Positions 7,962 through 17,810 of a stretch of 64,000 nt of DNA are shown here, in pieces (position 1 is the stretch's first letter; each line of letters starts with the position of its first letter). Made by a program: the position numbers and the translations under genes. A model generated the notes under the pieces. It was not told where the DNA came from. It saw nothing but the letters and a program-made list of their open reading frames with translations, and did not search any database. This DNA comes from Duganella qianjiadongensis (lineage in GTDB: Bacteria > Pseudomonadota > Gammaproteobacteria > Burkholderiales > Burkholderiaceae_D), in the NCBI RefSeq assembly GCF_009857915.1, contig NZ_WWCM01000008.1, positions 1 to 64,000 on the forward strand, in the 5' to 3' direction.

Positions 7962-7972
7962 GGTAAAATAGC
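7962..7972 (+). promoter_or_regulatory. Candidate -10 element upstream of pgk (GGTAAAATAGC)
   Basis: Second copy of the 11-mer seen before azlC and the response regulator gene. It lies 31 bp before the pgk ATG, which fits a short 5' leader. The upstream -35 region does not match the consensus clearly. Confidence 0.45.
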
Positions 7973-8003
7973 CTACCTTTTTCAACTCGACCGTTGGGTA
8001 ACC

Positions 8004-9221
8004 ATGTCCGCTGTTTTGAACTTCATCCGTCTGCAAGATCTCATCGCCCAGAATGCGCTGCAAGGCAAGCGCGTTTTCATCCGCGCCGACCTGAACGTGC
8101 CGCAAGATGACGCCGGCAACATTACTGAAGACACCCGCATCCGCGCTTCCGTGCCGGCCATCCGCGCCGCCGCTGCCGCAGGTGCCAAAGTGATGGTGAC
8201 TTCCCATCTGGGCCGTCCTACCGAAGGCGAGTTCAAGGCCGAAGACAGTCTGGCGCCGGTCGCTGCCCGTCTGGCCGAGCTGCTGGGCCAGCCCGTCGAA
8301 CTGAAACAGAACTGGGTCGATGGCGCCGGTCTGGAAAGCCTGCAAGCCGGTCAGGTCGTGCTGCTGGAAAACGTGCGGGTCAACCGCGGCGAAAAGAAAA
8401 ACAGCGACGAACTGGCGCAGAAAATGGCCGCCCTGTGCGACATTTACGTCAATGACGCTTTCGGTACGGCCCACCGCGCCGAAGCTTCCACCCACGGTAT
8501 CGCCAAATTCGCGCCTGTTGCCTGCGCCGGCCCGCTGCTGGCCGCCGAGCTGGATGCGCTGGGCAAGGCGCTGGGCGCTCCGGCCCGTCCGCTGCTGGCC
8601 ATTGTGGCCGGTTCCAAAGTATCGTCCAAGCTGTCCATCCTGAAAGCACTGGCCGACAAGGTAGACAATCTGATCGTCGGTGGCGGCATTGCCAACACCT
8701 TCATGAAAGCGTCCGGCCTGAACATCGGTAAATCGCTGGTCGAGAACGATCTGGTGGACGAAGCCCGCGCCATCATCGAGCTGATGGCCAAGCGCGGCGC
8801 GCAAGTGCCGATTCCTGTCGATGTCGTATGCGCCAAGGAATTCTCGCCGACCGCAGCAGCGACCGTGAAAGCCGTGGCCGATGTGGCTGACGACGACATG
8901 ATTCTCGATATCGGCCCGCAGACGGCAGCCACGCTGGCCGCCCAGATCGCCAAAGCCGGCACCGTGGTGTGGAACGGCCCGGTGGGCGTGTTCGAGTTCG
9001 ACCAGTTCGGCGAAGGCACCAAAACTCTGGCCCTGGCGATTGCCCAGTCGCCGGCCTTCTCCATCGCCGGTGGCGGCGATACGCTGGCCGCGATTGCCAA
9101 ATACGATATCAGCGCGCAAGTCGGTTACATCTCGACGGGCGGCGGCGCCTTCCTCGAATTCCTGGAAGGTAAAACCCTGCCGGCCGTGGAGATTCTGACC
9201 CAGCGTGCCGCAGCGCAGTAA
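8004..9221 (+). CDS. pgk: Phosphoglycerate kinase
   Basis: Phosphoglycerate kinase catalyses the reversible transfer between 1,3-bisphosphoglycerate plus ADP and 3-phosphoglycerate plus ATP in glycolysis and gluconeogenesis. It has 405 residues, the usual bacterial length with a short N-terminal extension. Signatures include [15 protein letters not shown] for substrate binding, [47 protein letters not shown], and the C-terminal nucleotide site [10 protein letters not shown] followed by SIAGGGDT and [13 protein letters not shown]. It starts the pgk-pyk-fbaA block, a grouping common in Betaproteobacteria, with all genes on the plus strand. The 199-bp gap after it holds an inverted repeat, so pyk may have its own promoter. 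Confidence 0.98.
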   Translation: MSAVLNFIRLQDLIAQNALQGKRVFIRADLNVPQDDAGNITEDTRIRASVPAIRAAAAAGAKVMVTSHLGRPTEGEFKAEDSLAPVAARLAELLGQPVELKQNWVDGAGLESLQAGQVVLLENVRVNRGEKKNSDELAQKMAALCDIYVNDAFGTAHRAEASTHGIAKFAPVACAGPLLAAELDALGKALGAPARPLLAIVAGSKVSSKLSILKALADKVDNLIVGGGIANTFMKASGLNIGKSLVENDLVDEARAIIELMAKRGAQVPIPVDVVCAKEFSPTAAATVKAVADVADDDMILDIGPQTAATLAAQIAKAGTVVWNGPVGVFEFDQFGEGTKTLALAIAQSPAFSIAGGGDTLAAIAKYDISAQVGYISTGGGAFLEFLEGKTLPAVEILTQRAAAQ

Positions 9222-9282
9222 GCATAGTTTGCAGGTATAAATCAGCCAATCAGGCAAGGGGAGCAAAAAGCACGGTCGTGCG

Positions 9283-9351
9283 ATGTAGCAAATTGACAGT
9301 AAAATTCAATTTATGCTTGAGAATGACTAAAATTTCGTAGCTTTGCTACAT
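9283..9351. repeat. 10-bp inverted repeat in the pgk-pyk gap
   Basis: ATGTAGCAAA at 9283-9292 is the exact reverse complement of TTTGCTACAT at 9342-9351. A third element, GTAGC at 9337-9341, can alternatively pair with GCTAC at 9345-9349 through a TTT loop. A TTGACA (9293-9298) follows the left arm and a TAAAAT (9328-9333) lies between the arms. The segment is AT-rich compared with its surroundings. It could be an operator, a weak terminator or a switchable leader; the sequence does not decide. Confidence 0.55.
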
Positions 9352-9420
9352 TTTGGTCCTGTTGCATCACCGTTCCGCTCCCCGGTTCCGGGGAGTGTTT
9401 GCTAGCCCTAACGCCCAAGG

Positions 9421-10875
9421 ATGACTATGTCCCGTAGTACTAAAATTGTCGCAACGATAGGCCCAGCCTCCACTGATTTCAACGTCCTGGTTCAGATGAT
9501 CCGGGCCGGGGTGGATGTGGTTCGTCTGAACTTCTCGCACGGTAAGGCACAGGATCACATCGACCGTGCCCGTCTGGTACGCGAGGCGGCTGCCGAAGTG
9601 GGCCGCGAAGTGGCCATCATGGCCGACATGCAGGGACCGAAAATCCGCGTTGGCAAGTTTGAAAATGGTAAGATTGACCTCGCGAACGGGGATAAATTCA
9701 TCCTCGACGCGAAGTGGGGCGAAAACGGCGAACTCGGCAATCAGGAGCGCGTGGGCCTCGATTACAAGGCACTGCCGCAGGATCTGCGTGCCGGCGACAA
9801 GCTGTTGCTCAACGATGGTCTGATCGTGCTGACGGTCGACAAAGTTGTTGCACATGAAATTTTTACTACCGTGAAAATCGGCGGCGAGCTGTCCAATAAC
9901 AAGGGCATCAATCGCCAGGGGGGCGGCCTGACGGCACCGGCCCTGACCGCCAAGGACATGGAAGATATCAAGACGGCGATGAGTTTCCAGTGCGACTATC
10001 TGGCGATCTCGTTCCCGAAAAGCGCCACCGATATGGAAATGGCGCGCCAGCTGGCCAATATCGCCGGCGAACCGTTTGGCCACAAGCCGCAGATGATCGC
10101 CAAGATCGAGCGGGCCGAAGCCATCCCGGTGCTGCAGGAAATTCTCGACGCCTCCGACGGCATCATGGTGGCGCGCGGTGACCTGGCAGTGGAAGTAGGC
10201 AATGCGGCCGTACCGGCATTGCAGAAGCGCATGATCCGTATGGCGCGCGAGTCGAACAAGCTGGCGATCACGGCGACCCAGATGATGGAGTCGATGATCT
10301 TCAATGCCGTGCCGACCCGTGCCGAAGTATCGGACGTGGCCAACGCCGTGCTCGATGGCACGGATGCCGTAATGACCTCGGCGGAAACCGCTTCCGGTCG
10401 TTACCCTGTTGAAACTGTAGAAATGATGGCCGCGATCTGCGTGGAGGCCGAGCAGTCCGAGTACAACAAGCTCGACGCCGACTTCCTCAACGCGACCTTC
10501 ACCCGGATCGACCAGTCGATCGCCTATGCAGCGCTGTTCACCTCGCACCATCTGGCGGTGAAAGCGATCGTGGCGCTGACGGAATCCGGTTCGACGGCGC
10601 TGTGGATGAGCCGTCACAATATTGATACGCCGATCTACGCCCTGACGCCGAGTGTGGGTACCCTGCGCAAGATTGCGCTGTACCGCAACGTCAAGGCCTA
10701 CAATCTGGTGCAGACGGCGGAAAGCGCCGTGGTGCTGAAGCAAGCGGAAGACCTGCTGGTCGAACGCGGCATCGTCAAGAAAGGCGACATGATCGTGGTC
10801 ACCTGGGGCGAGCCGATGGGACAGGTAGGCGGCACCAACGCCATGAAGATCGTTAAGGTCGGCGAGTTTCACTAA
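9421..10875 (+). CDS. pyk: Pyruvate kinase
   Basis: Pyruvate kinase converts phosphoenolpyruvate and ADP to pyruvate and ATP, the last step of glycolysis. It has 484 residues; the ATG at 9421 is given, but the in-frame ATG at 9427 (MSRSTKIVATIGPAS) is equally plausible and closer to the family start. Key motifs are VRLNFSHG, MADMQGPKIRVG, YLAISFPKSATDM, IAKIERAEA with the catalytic Lys, VARGDLAVEVG, ATQMMESM and AETASGRYPVETV. The C-terminal allosteric domain is complete. It is in the pgk-pyk-fbaA-purCEK row. The upstream gap contains a 10-bp inverted repeat that may regulate it. Confidence 0.97.
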   Translation: MTMSRSTKIVATIGPASTDFNVLVQMIRAGVDVVRLNFSHGKAQDHIDRARLVREAAAEVGREVAIMADMQGPKIRVGKFENGKIDLANGDKFILDAKWGENGELGNQERVGLDYKALPQDLRAGDKLLLNDGLIVLTVDKVVAHEIFTTVKIGGELSNNKGINRQGGGLTAPALTAKDMEDIKTAMSFQCDYLAISFPKSATDMEMARQLANIAGEPFGHKPQMIAKIERAEAIPVLQEILDASDGIMVARGDLAVEVGNAAVPALQKRMIRMARESNKLAITATQMMESMIFNAVPTRAEVSDVANAVLDGTDAVMTSAETASGRYPVETVEMMAAICVEAEQSEYNKLDADFLNATFTRIDQSIAYAALFTSHHLAVKAIVALTESGSTALWMSRHNIDTPIYALTPSVGTLRKIALYRNVKAYNLVQTAESAVVLKQAEDLLVERGIVKKGDMIVVTWGEPMGQVGGTNAMKIVKVGEFH

Positions 10876-10957
10876 GTAAGTCCGGTAGCAGCGCTCTCGC
10901 GGAACGAGGGCGGGTAGGCTCCGGCAACCAGGTTTTTTTATTGTTTGGAGTATTACC

Positions 10958-12022
10958 ATGTCCCTCGTATCCATGCGTCAACTGCTGGACCATGCTGCTG
11001 AAAACGGCTATGGCATCCCTGCTTTCAACGTCAACAATCTGGAACAAGTGCAGGCCATCATGGCTGCGGCCGATGCGCTGAACGCGCCGGTCATCATGCA
11101 GGCGTCCGCTGGCGCCCGTAAATATGCTGGCGAAGCTTTTCTGCGCCACCTGATCGACGCCGCGGTCGAAGCCTATCCGCACATCCCGGTGGTGATGCAC
11201 CAGGATCATGGCCAGTCGCCCGCCGTGTGCCAGGCTGCCATCCGCTCCGGCTTCACTTCGGTGATGATGGACGGCTCGCTGGAAGCCGACGGCAAATCGG
11301 TAGCTTCCTACGAATACAACGTGGAAGTATCGAAAGAAGTGGTCAAGTTCTCGCACGCTATCGGCGTGACGGTGGAAGCGGAACTGGGCGTGCTCGGTTC
11401 GCTGGAAACCATGAAGGGCGACAAGGAAGACGGCCACGGCGCCGACGGCACCATGACGCGCGAACAGCTGCTGACCGACGTCGCGCAAGCGGCCGACTTC
11501 GTGCAGCGCACCCAGTGCGACGCGCTGGCCATCGCGATCGGTACCTCGCACGGCGCCTACAAGTTCACCCGCAAGCCTACCGGCGACATTCTGGCCATCG
11601 ACCGCATCAAGGAAATCCACGCCCGCATTCCTAACACCCATCTGGTGATGCACGGCTCCTCGTCGGTACCGCAGGAACTGCTGGCCATCATCCGCGAATT
11701 CGGCGGCGACATGAAGGAAACCTATGGCGTGCCGGTGGAAGAAATCCAGGAAGGCATCCGTCACGGCGTCCGCAAGATCAACATCGATACCGACATCCGT
11801 CTGGCCATGACGGCGGCGATCCGCCAGTTCCTGTTCCAGAACCCGTCGAAATTCGACCCGCGCGACTTCCTCAAGCCAGCCCGTGCTGCTGCCGAGCAAA
11901 TCGTGCGTGCCCGTTTCCAGGCCTTCGGCTGCGAAGGCCAGGCCGGCAAAATCAAGCCGATTCCACTGGAAAAAATGGCAGAACGCTACAAGGCCGGCGA
12001 GCTGGCCCAGATTGTGAAGTAA
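10958..12022 (+). CDS. fbaA: Class II fructose-1,6-bisphosphate aldolase
   Basis: This 354-residue zinc-dependent aldolase interconverts fructose-1,6-bisphosphate with dihydroxyacetone phosphate and glyceraldehyde-3-phosphate. Residues typical of the class II (FbaA/CbbA-like) group are [23 protein letters not shown] with the catalytic Asp and zinc His, EAELGVLG with a zinc Glu, [13 protein letters not shown] with zinc His, [12 protein letters not shown] with zinc His, and [16 protein letters not shown]-containing ribosome site (TTTGGAGTATTACC) precedes the ATG. It lies 82 bp after pyk, past a GC-rich segment followed by a T-run, and 117 bp before purC. In chemoautotrophic relatives the same enzyme is called CbbA, but no other Calvin-cycle gene is nearby. 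Confidence 0.97.
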   Translation: MSLVSMRQLLDHAAENGYGIPAFNVNNLEQVQAIMAAADALNAPVIMQASAGARKYAGEAFLRHLIDAAVEAYPHIPVVMHQDHGQSPAVCQAAIRSGFTSVMMDGSLEADGKSVASYEYNVEVSKEVVKFSHAIGVTVEAELGVLGSLETMKGDKEDGHGADGTMTREQLLTDVAQAADFVQRTQCDALAIAIGTSHGAYKFTRKPTGDILAIDRIKEIHARIPNTHLVMHGSSSVPQELLAIIREFGGDMKETYGVPVEEIQEGIRHGVRKINIDTDIRLAMTAAIRQFLFQNPSKFDPRDFLKPARAAAEQIVRARFQAFGCEGQAGKIKPIPLEKMAERYKAGELAQIVK

Positions 12023-12036
12023 AATTCTGTTTGGAA

Positions 12037-12110
12037 CGGGTTTATTCCGCCAGGAATGAACCCGACACTGGACCGGCGGCCTTGTTTTCACTCCGCCGGT
12101 TTTCGCTTTT
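12037..12110 (+). terminator. Tandem hairpins with T-rich tail between fbaA and purC
   Basis: First hairpin: CGGGTTTATTCC (12037-12048) pairs with GGAATGAACCCG (12053-12064), with one G-T wobble. Second: ACCGGCGG (12072-12079) pairs with CCGCCGGT (12093-12100), followed by TTTCGCTTTT. The second has the form of an intrinsic terminator with a 13-base loop and would end the glycolytic transcript before purC, or attenuate it. Confidence 0.55.
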
Positions 12111-12139
12111 CTATACCGCTAGTCCAACCACCCTCCGCT

Positions 12140-13036
12140 ATGAACAGCCTCTATCAGACCTCCATCAAGTCCCTGCCCCTGCTCGGCCACGGCAAAGTCC
12201 GCGACAACTACGCTGTCGGCGATGACAAAATCCTCATCGTCACCACTGACCGCCTGTCGGCTTTCGACGTCGTCATGAACGAGCCTATCCCCGGCAAAGG
12301 CATGGTGCTGAACCAAATGAGCGATTTCTGGTTCGAAAAACTCGGCCACATCGTGCCTAACCACCTGACCGGCGTCGCACCGGAATCCGTGGTGGCTGCC
12401 GACGAAGTCGAGCAGGTCAAAGGCCGTGCCGTGGTGGCCAAGCGTCTCAAACCTATCATGGTAGAAGCGGTGGTACGCGGCTACATCATCGGCTCGGGCT
12501 GGAAAGACTATCAGGCTACCGGCAGCATCTGCGGCATCGAGCTGCCAGCCGGTCTGCGTCAGGCCGAGAAACTGCCTGAACCCCTGTTCACCCCTGCGGC
12601 CAAAGCCGATCTGGGCGAGCATGATGAAAACATCAGCTTTGCCGAAATGGAAAGCCGCATCGGCGCCGAACTGGCCGCCAAGATGCGCGATGTCAGCATC
12701 GCCCTGTACAAGGCTGCGGCCGACTACGCGGCTACCCGCGGCATCATCATTGCCGACACCAAGTTCGAATTCGGTCTGGACGAAAACGGTGTGATGCACC
12801 TGATGGACGAAGTGCTGACGGCGGACTCGTCGCGCTTCTGGCCGGCCGACTCCTACGCACCGGACATGTCGCCGCCATCGTTCGACAAGCAGTTCGTGCG
12901 CGACTATCTGGAAACCCTGACCGACTGGGGCAAGACGGCACCGGCGCCAGCGCTGCCAGCGGAAGTCATCGCCCAAACCCAGGCCAAGTATTTCGAAGCC
13001 ATCGAACGCCTGACGGGCGAGAAGCTGAAGGTCTGA
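12140..13036 (+). CDS. purC: Phosphoribosylaminoimidazole-succinocarboxamide synthase (SAICAR synthetase)
   Basis: PurC ligates aspartate to CAIR with ATP hydrolysis to make SAICAR in purine synthesis. The open frame begins at 12056, but the ATG at 12140 ([20 protein letters not shown]) is the family start and gives 298 residues, normal for this longer proteobacterial/yeast-like type. Motifs are [56 protein letters not shown] and [14 protein letters not shown]. It is followed after 1 bp by purE and then purK, forming a purCEK operon. No purine riboswitch-like or PurR-like palindrome was recognised upstream; the tandem hairpins at 12037-12110 are the only visible control element. Confidence 0.97.
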   Translation: MNSLYQTSIKSLPLLGHGKVRDNYAVGDDKILIVTTDRLSAFDVVMNEPIPGKGMVLNQMSDFWFEKLGHIVPNHLTGVAPESVVAADEVEQVKGRAVVAKRLKPIMVEAVVRGYIIGSGWKDYQATGSICGIELPAGLRQAEKLPEPLFTPAAKADLGEHDENISFAEMESRIGAELAAKMRDVSIALYKAAADYAATRGIIIADTKFEFGLDENGVMHLMDEVLTADSSRFWPADSYAPDMSPPSFDKQFVRDYLETLTDWGKTAPAPALPAEVIAQTQAKYFEAIERLTGEKLKV

Positions 13037-13037
13037 G

Positions 13038-13553
13038 ATGAGCGCTAATGTAAGTACTAACACCAGCAGCACGCCGCTGGTCGGCGTCATCATGGGTTCC
13101 AACTCGGACTGGGAGGTGATGCAGCACGCGGTCGCCATCCTGAAACAGTTCGGCGTTCCGTTCGAAGCGCAGGTGATCTCGGCCCACCGTATGCCGGATC
13201 AGATGTTCACCTACGCGGAAAACGCCCGCAGCCGTGGCCTGCGCGCCATCATCGCCGGTGCCGGCGGTGCGGCCCACCTGCCGGGCATGGTCGCGGCCAA
13301 GACCATCGTGCCGGTACTGGGCGTGCCCGTGCCGTCCAAATACCTGCGCGGCGAAGATTCGCTGCTGTCCATCGTGCAGATGCCGAAAGGCGTGCCGGTA
13401 TCCACCTTCGCCATCGGTGAAGCCGGTGCCGCCAATGCGGCACTGACGGCGGTAGCGCTGCTGGCTGCAACGGATGAGGCACTGGCGCAGCAGCTGCTGG
13501 CCTTCCGCGCCACCCAGACGGCAGCAGCCGAAGCCATGACTTTGCCCCTGTAA
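13038..13553 (+). CDS. purE: N5-carboxyaminoimidazole ribonucleotide mutase (class I PurE)
   Basis: PurE rearranges N5-CAIR to CAIR, between PurK and PurC in purine biosynthesis. It has 171 residues. Class I markers are [13 protein letters not shown] at the phosphate site, VISAHRMPD with the catalytic His, [14 protein letters not shown], and [17 protein letters not shown]. The presence of purK next to it agrees with the class I (two-enzyme, ATP-dependent) route. It starts 1 bp after the purC stop, and the preceding GAGAAGCTGAAGGTC can serve as its ribosome site, so the two are translationally coupled. purK follows after 31 bp. Confidence 0.98.
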   Translation: MSANVSTNTSSTPLVGVIMGSNSDWEVMQHAVAILKQFGVPFEAQVISAHRMPDQMFTYAENARSRGLRAIIAGAGGAAHLPGMVAAKTIVPVLGVPVPSKYLRGEDSLLSIVQMPKGVPVSTFAIGEAGAANAALTAVALLAATDEALAQQLLAFRATQTAAAEAMTLPL

Positions 13554-13584
13554 GCCTACGAAACAACGCAACGATATAAACGGT

Positions 13585-14799
13585 ATGAGTAATTCGACGT
13601 CTTCCCCGCAACAATCGCGTACTCCGCTGCTGCCTGCCGCTCACCCGCCTGCATGGCTGGGCGTGATGGGCGGCGGCCAGCTGGGCCGTATGTTCGCCCA
13701 GGCTGCGCAGAGCATGGGTTATCAGGTCGCCGTGCTGGAGCCGGCGGCAGCCTGTCCGGCGGGGCAGGTAGCGCAACGTCTGATCGAGGCCGGCTACAGC
13801 GATGCAGCCGGTCTGGACGCGCTGGCAGCGCAATGTGCTGCCGTCACGACCGAGTTTGAAAATGTGCCGGCCGACAGCCTGTCGCGCCTCGCGCAGCAAG
13901 TGTTTGTCGCGCCCAATGCGCACGGCGTATCGGTGGCGCAGGACCGCATCGCCGAGAAGCGCTTCTTCGTTGACTGCGCCGAGAAATCCGGCGTGCTGCC
14001 GGCGCCGCACAAGACCATCGCCAGCGAAGCCGATATCGACGCCATCAGCGACGATCTGCTGCCCGGCATCCTGAAAACGGTGCGCATGGGTTACGACGGC
14101 AAAGGGCAGGTAAGGGTGCGCTCGCGCGAAGACGTGCGTGCCGCTTTCGCCAGCATGAACGGGGTAACCTGTCTGCTGGAAAAAATGCTGCCGCTGGCGT
14201 ATGAAGTGTCGGTGCTGACGGCCCGCGGCGCCGATGGTGAGTCGGTGGTGTATCCGATCGCCGAAAACGTCCATCGCGACGGTATCCTGTTTACCACCAC
14301 CGTGCCCGGCCCCAACGTGTCGGCGGAAAGTGCACTGCAAGCCCAGCGCGCCGCGCAGGCCATCGTGGCCGAACTCGGCTACGTGGGGGTGCTGTGCATA
14401 GAATTCTTCGTGCTGACTGACGGTACGCTGGTGGTCAATGAAATGGCGCCGCGTCCGCACAACAGTGGCCACTACACCATCGACGCCTGCGTCACCAGCC
14501 AGTTCGCCCAGCAGGTGCGTGCCATGGCCGGCCTGCCGCTGGGTGATGTGCGCCAGCATTCGCCGGCCGTGATGCTCAACATCCTCGGCGACGTATGGTT
14601 CGAAGGCGATAGCCAGACCCCGCGCGAACCGGCGTGGGATCAGGTGCTGGCGCTGCCCGGCGCCTGTCTGCACCTGTACGGCAAGGATGATCCGCGCCGT
14701 GCCCGCAAGATGGGCCACCTGACCTTTATCGCGCCTACGCTGGCTCAGGCGCAGCAGCAGTTGCTGGCCGCCTGCGCCATTCTGGGTATCGCGGCGTGA
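13585..14799 (+). CDS. purK: N5-carboxyaminoimidazole ribonucleotide synthase (ATP-grasp)
   Basis: PurK carboxylates AIR with bicarbonate and ATP to N5-CAIR, the substrate of PurE. It is 404 residues, slightly longer than average because of a proline/serine-rich 25-residue N-terminal tail. Motifs are [17 protein letters not shown] at the start of domain [30 protein letters not shown] for nucleotide binding, and the ATP-grasp metal site GVLCIEFFV followed by [15 protein letters not shown]. Its TGA overlaps the GTG of the downstream Sua5-type gene, coupling tRNA modification to the purine operon, an arrangement I recall from several Betaproteobacteria. Confidence 0.97.
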   Translation: MSNSTSSPQQSRTPLLPAAHPPAWLGVMGGGQLGRMFAQAAQSMGYQVAVLEPAAACPAGQVAQRLIEAGYSDAAGLDALAAQCAAVTTEFENVPADSLSRLAQQVFVAPNAHGVSVAQDRIAEKRFFVDCAEKSGVLPAPHKTIASEADIDAISDDLLPGILKTVRMGYDGKGQVRVRSREDVRAAFASMNGVTCLLEKMLPLAYEVSVLTARGADGESVVYPIAENVHRDGILFTTTVPGPNVSAESALQAQRAAQAIVAELGYVGVLCIEFFVLTDGTLVVNEMAPRPHNSGHYTIDACVTSQFAQQVRAMAGLPLGDVRQHSPAVMLNILGDVWFEGDSQTPREPAWDQVLALPGACLHLYGKDDPRRARKMGHLTFIAPTLAQAQQQLLAACAILGIAA

Positions 14800-15890
14800 A
14801 GTCTGGTGTGACACAAGCCGTGCCGCAAGCTGCTGCCGATGCGGCAGCCATCGCCACCGCCGCCGCCGTGCTGGAGCAGGGCGGGCTGGTGGCTTTCCCC
14901 ACCGAGACGGTGTATGGCCTGGGCGCCGATGCGGAAAATCCGGCGGCGGTGGCGCGCATCTATCAGGCCAAAGGCCGGCCTAACGACCATCCGGTGATCG
15001 TGCACGTGGCGCCCGGCGCCGAGCTCGATTACTGGTGCACGGATATTCCTGCCGAAGCGCGCCAGCTGGTGCAGGCGTTCTGGCCCGGCCCGCTGACGCT
15101 GATCATGCGGCGCGCCAGTCATATTCCCGATGCCGTCTCCGGTGGCCAGGATACGGTGGGCATACGCTGTCCTTCCCATCCCGTGGCGGTTGCTCTGCTG
15201 AGCGCCTTCAAGGGCGGCAAGGGCGGGGTGGCGGCGCCCTCGGCCAATAAATTCGGCAGTGTCAGCCCCACCACGGCCCAGCACGTGCGCGACGAGTTCG
15301 GACTCGATAGCCACGACGAAGGCCCGATAGGCGGTGCCGCCGATGGCGAAAGCTGCGACGGCGCGCTGCTCAGCGTGGTGCTGGAAGGCGGTTCCAGCGC
15401 GGTCGGCATCGAATCGACCATCGTCGATCTGTCGCGTCTGGCCACGCACGGCCCTGTGCTGTTGCGTCCCGGCCATATTACGGCCCAGCAGATTGCCGAC
15501 GTGATCGGCATGCTGCCGGCCGCGCCCGATCAGGCCGCACCGCGCGCTTCCGGCACGCTGGAATCGCATTATGCACCGCGTACCCCGGTCACCATGCTGG
15601 ACACGGCAGCCTTGCCGGCCACGCTGGCGCAGCTGCAGGCGCGTGGCGTGCAGGTGGCCGTTATTAGCCATACCCTGCCTGCTTGCGGCCACGCCCAGCG
15701 CCACATGCCCGCCACGGCGGCAGCCTATGCCTACGGCCTGTATGCGGCGCTGCGTGACATGGACCAGACGGCTTGCGATCTGATACTGGTGGAAACCCCG
15801 CCGCAGGACGATCAGTGGCTGGGCGTGAACGACCGCCTGCGCCGTGCCGTGCATGGCTCGGCTGGCGTGATCGCGCGTTTGCTGGCCTGA
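14796..15890 (+). CDS. L-threonylcarbamoyladenylate synthase, two-domain Sua5 type
   Basis: This enzyme makes threonylcarbamoyl-AMP from threonine, bicarbonate and ATP for the universal t6A37 modification of ANN-decoding tRNAs. It has 364 residues: a YrdC-like catalytic domain (about 18-230) with [48 protein letters not shown] and [15 protein letters not shown], then a C-terminal Sua5 domain with [13 protein letters not shown] and a terminal [19 protein letters not shown] stretch. This makes it the long Sua5/TsaC2 form, not the short TsaC. The start is a GTG overlapping the purK stop, so it is translated from the pur transcript. Later in the window tcdA (26959) performs the next step, cyclisation of t6A to ct6A. 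Confidence 0.93.
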   Translation: MKSGVTQAVPQAAADAAAIATAAAVLEQGGLVAFPTETVYGLGADAENPAAVARIYQAKGRPNDHPVIVHVAPGAELDYWCTDIPAEARQLVQAFWPGPLTLIMRRASHIPDAVSGGQDTVGIRCPSHPVAVALLSAFKGGKGGVAAPSANKFGSVSPTTAQHVRDEFGLDSHDEGPIGGAADGESCDGALLSVVLEGGSSAVGIESTIVDLSRLATHGPVLLRPGHITAQQIADVIGMLPAAPDQAAPRASGTLESHYAPRTPVTMLDTAALPATLAQLQARGVQVAVISHTLPACGHAQRHMPATAAAYAYGLYAALRDMDQTACDLILVETPPQDDQWLGVNDRLRRAVHGSAGVIARLLA

Positions 15891-16030
15891 ATCTCTCTCC
15901 GGCCCGGCGGCCAGATGGTCCGCTGGGCTTGCTTTCCTGCTAAGATTAAGTTGCTGCCGATCACACAGTCTGACCGGCCATCTGACACTCTGGCAGGGGC
16001 GCCGTCCCTGCACCTTGCAAGGATTAGCCC

Positions 16031-17626
16031 ATGGATACGCGTCGTTTTTCCGTTTCTTTCCCCACCCTGATAGCGCAACTACCGTGTGCACGCCGCAGCG
16101 GCGCGCTGGCGCTGGCCGCCGCTCTGTCTGCGGCGCTGAGCGGCTGCGGCGGCGGCAGTCCGGCCAGCCAGACCGGCGGCGCCGTCGTGCCGCCGCCACC
16201 CGTCACCCAGCTGCGCGGCCAGCCCATAGGCGGCGCCAGTCTGGTGCCGGCAGCGGTGGGCGGCTTTGCCGTGAACACCGTGCAGCCAGCGCAGATGAAG
16301 GCGCTGGTGGAAGCCAGCGTCAGTTATGGCGCAGCCGTGACGGGCACGCCCACCTGCGCCGTCACCATCTACACGCTGCGCTACCATACGCTCGATGGCA
16401 AGGCTGCCGATACGCAGGCCAGCACGGCCATCATGGTGCCGTCGGGAACCGATCCGGCCTGTCAGGGCGGCCGTCCCGTGCTGCTGTACGCACACGGTAC
16501 CTCTGTCCTGAAGAGCAATGACATGGCCGATCTGAGCGCTACCGAAACCCGCACCGTGGCTGCCATGTTCGCCGCGCAGGGCTATATCGTGGTGGCGCCC
16601 AATTACGCCGGTTATGCCGGTTCCACGCTCGACTACCATCCCTACCTCGATGCCAGCCAGCAGTCCAACGACATGATCGACGCGCTGCGGGCTGCGCGCA
16701 GCGTGTTTGCCAGCATAGGCGCAACGCCATCGAGCCGCCTGATGGTGAGCGGTTACTCGCAGGGCGGCTTTGTCGCCATGGCCACCCAGCGCGCCATGCA
16801 GCGCGATTACGCGGGCGAATTCAATGTCACGGCAGCGGCGCCGCTATCCGGTCCGTATGCCCTGCTGCAGTTCGGCGATGCCATTTTCAATGGCGCGCCC
16901 AGCGTGGGTTCCAGCGGCTTCATGCCCATGCTGATCACGGCGGGCCAGCGCGCCGGTGCCGGGCTGTATGCCAGCCTGACGGACATCTACGAGCCCAGGT
17001 ATGCGAGCGGCATCGACACGCTGCTGCCGGGTAGCCTGAGTCTGGGCGCGCTGGTTACTGCCGGCAAGTTGCCCAACGACGTGCTGTTCGATCTGGCCTC
17101 GCTGCCGCAAGCGACTGGTTATAGCCGCTTCTTCGGCAGCGACCATCTGCTGCAAACGAGCTACCGCAACAGCTACTTGAGCGACCTCAAGGCTCAGCCA
17201 TGTAACGCGAGCAATAATGTACCGCTGAACTGTGCGCCGTCCCATGCCTTGCGTAAATGGCTGCTGAAGAATGATTTACGCACGTACACGCCGACCGTGC
17301 CGCTAATGCTATGCGGCGGCAATCAGGATCCGGTCGTGCCGTTTGCGAATACTGACGCGGCGGTGGCGTATTTCCGCGCGCAGAACATCGCGGCCGGTCT
17401 GCTCAGCGTGCTCGATCTCGACGATTCTTCGCTGCTGGCCGACAACCGTGCCGTGCGGACGGAATTTGCGCTGGCCAAACAGGTGCTCAAGCTGTCGGTA
17501 ACGGAACACGGCGGCACCAATGCGCAGGCCAATCAGGTGGTGCAGGACAGCTATCACGCCGGTCTGGTCGCGCCGTTCTGCCTGCGTGAAGCGCGCAAAT
17601 TCTTCGACGCTGCACCAGCACGGTGA
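16031..17626 (+). CDS. Exported lipoprotein alpha/beta hydrolase (lipase/esterase-like)
   Basis: This 531-residue protein has an N-terminal signal with lipobox LSGC (Cys39) followed by a Gly/Pro-rich spacer, so it should be a lipid-anchored envelope protein. The catalytic domain shows an alpha/beta-hydrolase core: VLLYAHGTSV, YIVVAPNYAGYAGS and the nucleophile elbow VSGYSQGGFVA with Ser243. A likely Asp lies in MLCGGNQDPVVPF and the His in VTEHGGTN. The pattern resembles secretory lipases/prolyl-oligopeptidase-like esterases. Four or more cysteines in the mature part suggest disulfides. It lies upstream of a second exported hydrolase and an OmpW porin, separated by a good terminator at 17644. 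The substrate is not known. Confidence 0.82.
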   Translation: MDTRRFSVSFPTLIAQLPCARRSGALALAAALSAALSGCGGGSPASQTGGAVVPPPPVTQLRGQPIGGASLVPAAVGGFAVNTVQPAQMKALVEASVSYGAAVTGTPTCAVTIYTLRYHTLDGKAADTQASTAIMVPSGTDPACQGGRPVLLYAHGTSVLKSNDMADLSATETRTVAAMFAAQGYIVVAPNYAGYAGSTLDYHPYLDASQQSNDMIDALRAARSVFASIGATPSSRLMVSGYSQGGFVAMATQRAMQRDYAGEFNVTAAAPLSGPYALLQFGDAIFNGAPSVGSSGFMPMLITAGQRAGAGLYASLTDIYEPRYASGIDTLLPGSLSLGALVTAGKLPNDVLFDLASLPQATGYSRFFGSDHLLQTSYRNSYLSDLKAQPCNASNNVPLNCAPSHALRKWLLKNDLRTYTPTVPLMLCGGNQDPVVPFANTDAAVAYFRAQNIAAGLLSVLDLDDSSLLADNRAVRTEFALAKQVLKLSVTEHGGTNAQANQVVQDSYHAGLVAPFCLREARKFFDAAPAR

Positions 17627-17643
17627 ATGGTGCTTAGCAGCAT

Positions 17644-17684
17644 ACGCTCGCTGTGAAAAAAGCAGCGAGCAAGCGTTCTTTTTT
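17644..17684 (+). terminator. Intrinsic terminator after the lipoprotein hydrolase
   Basis: ACGCTCGCTG (17644-17653) can pair with CAGCGAGC (17663-17670), extended by AAGCGT, across a nine-base A-rich loop, and is followed by TTCTTTTTT. It ends the transcript of the gene stopping at 17626. Confidence 0.65.
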
Positions 17685-17810
17685 GGGCACAAACGGCACG
17701 CTTTTACAGGACATCTCTATACAATGACCGATAAGGCTGGCATATTAATCAGGTTGCGAATAGCACAACCGTTCGTATCACACCATAAAAGAATTTTTCT
17801 AGGAGACAAC

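Noticed and set aside
7932..9266. 444-codon minus-strand open frame
   Set aside because: Antisense to pgk, which has clear signatures; no ribosome site or domain.
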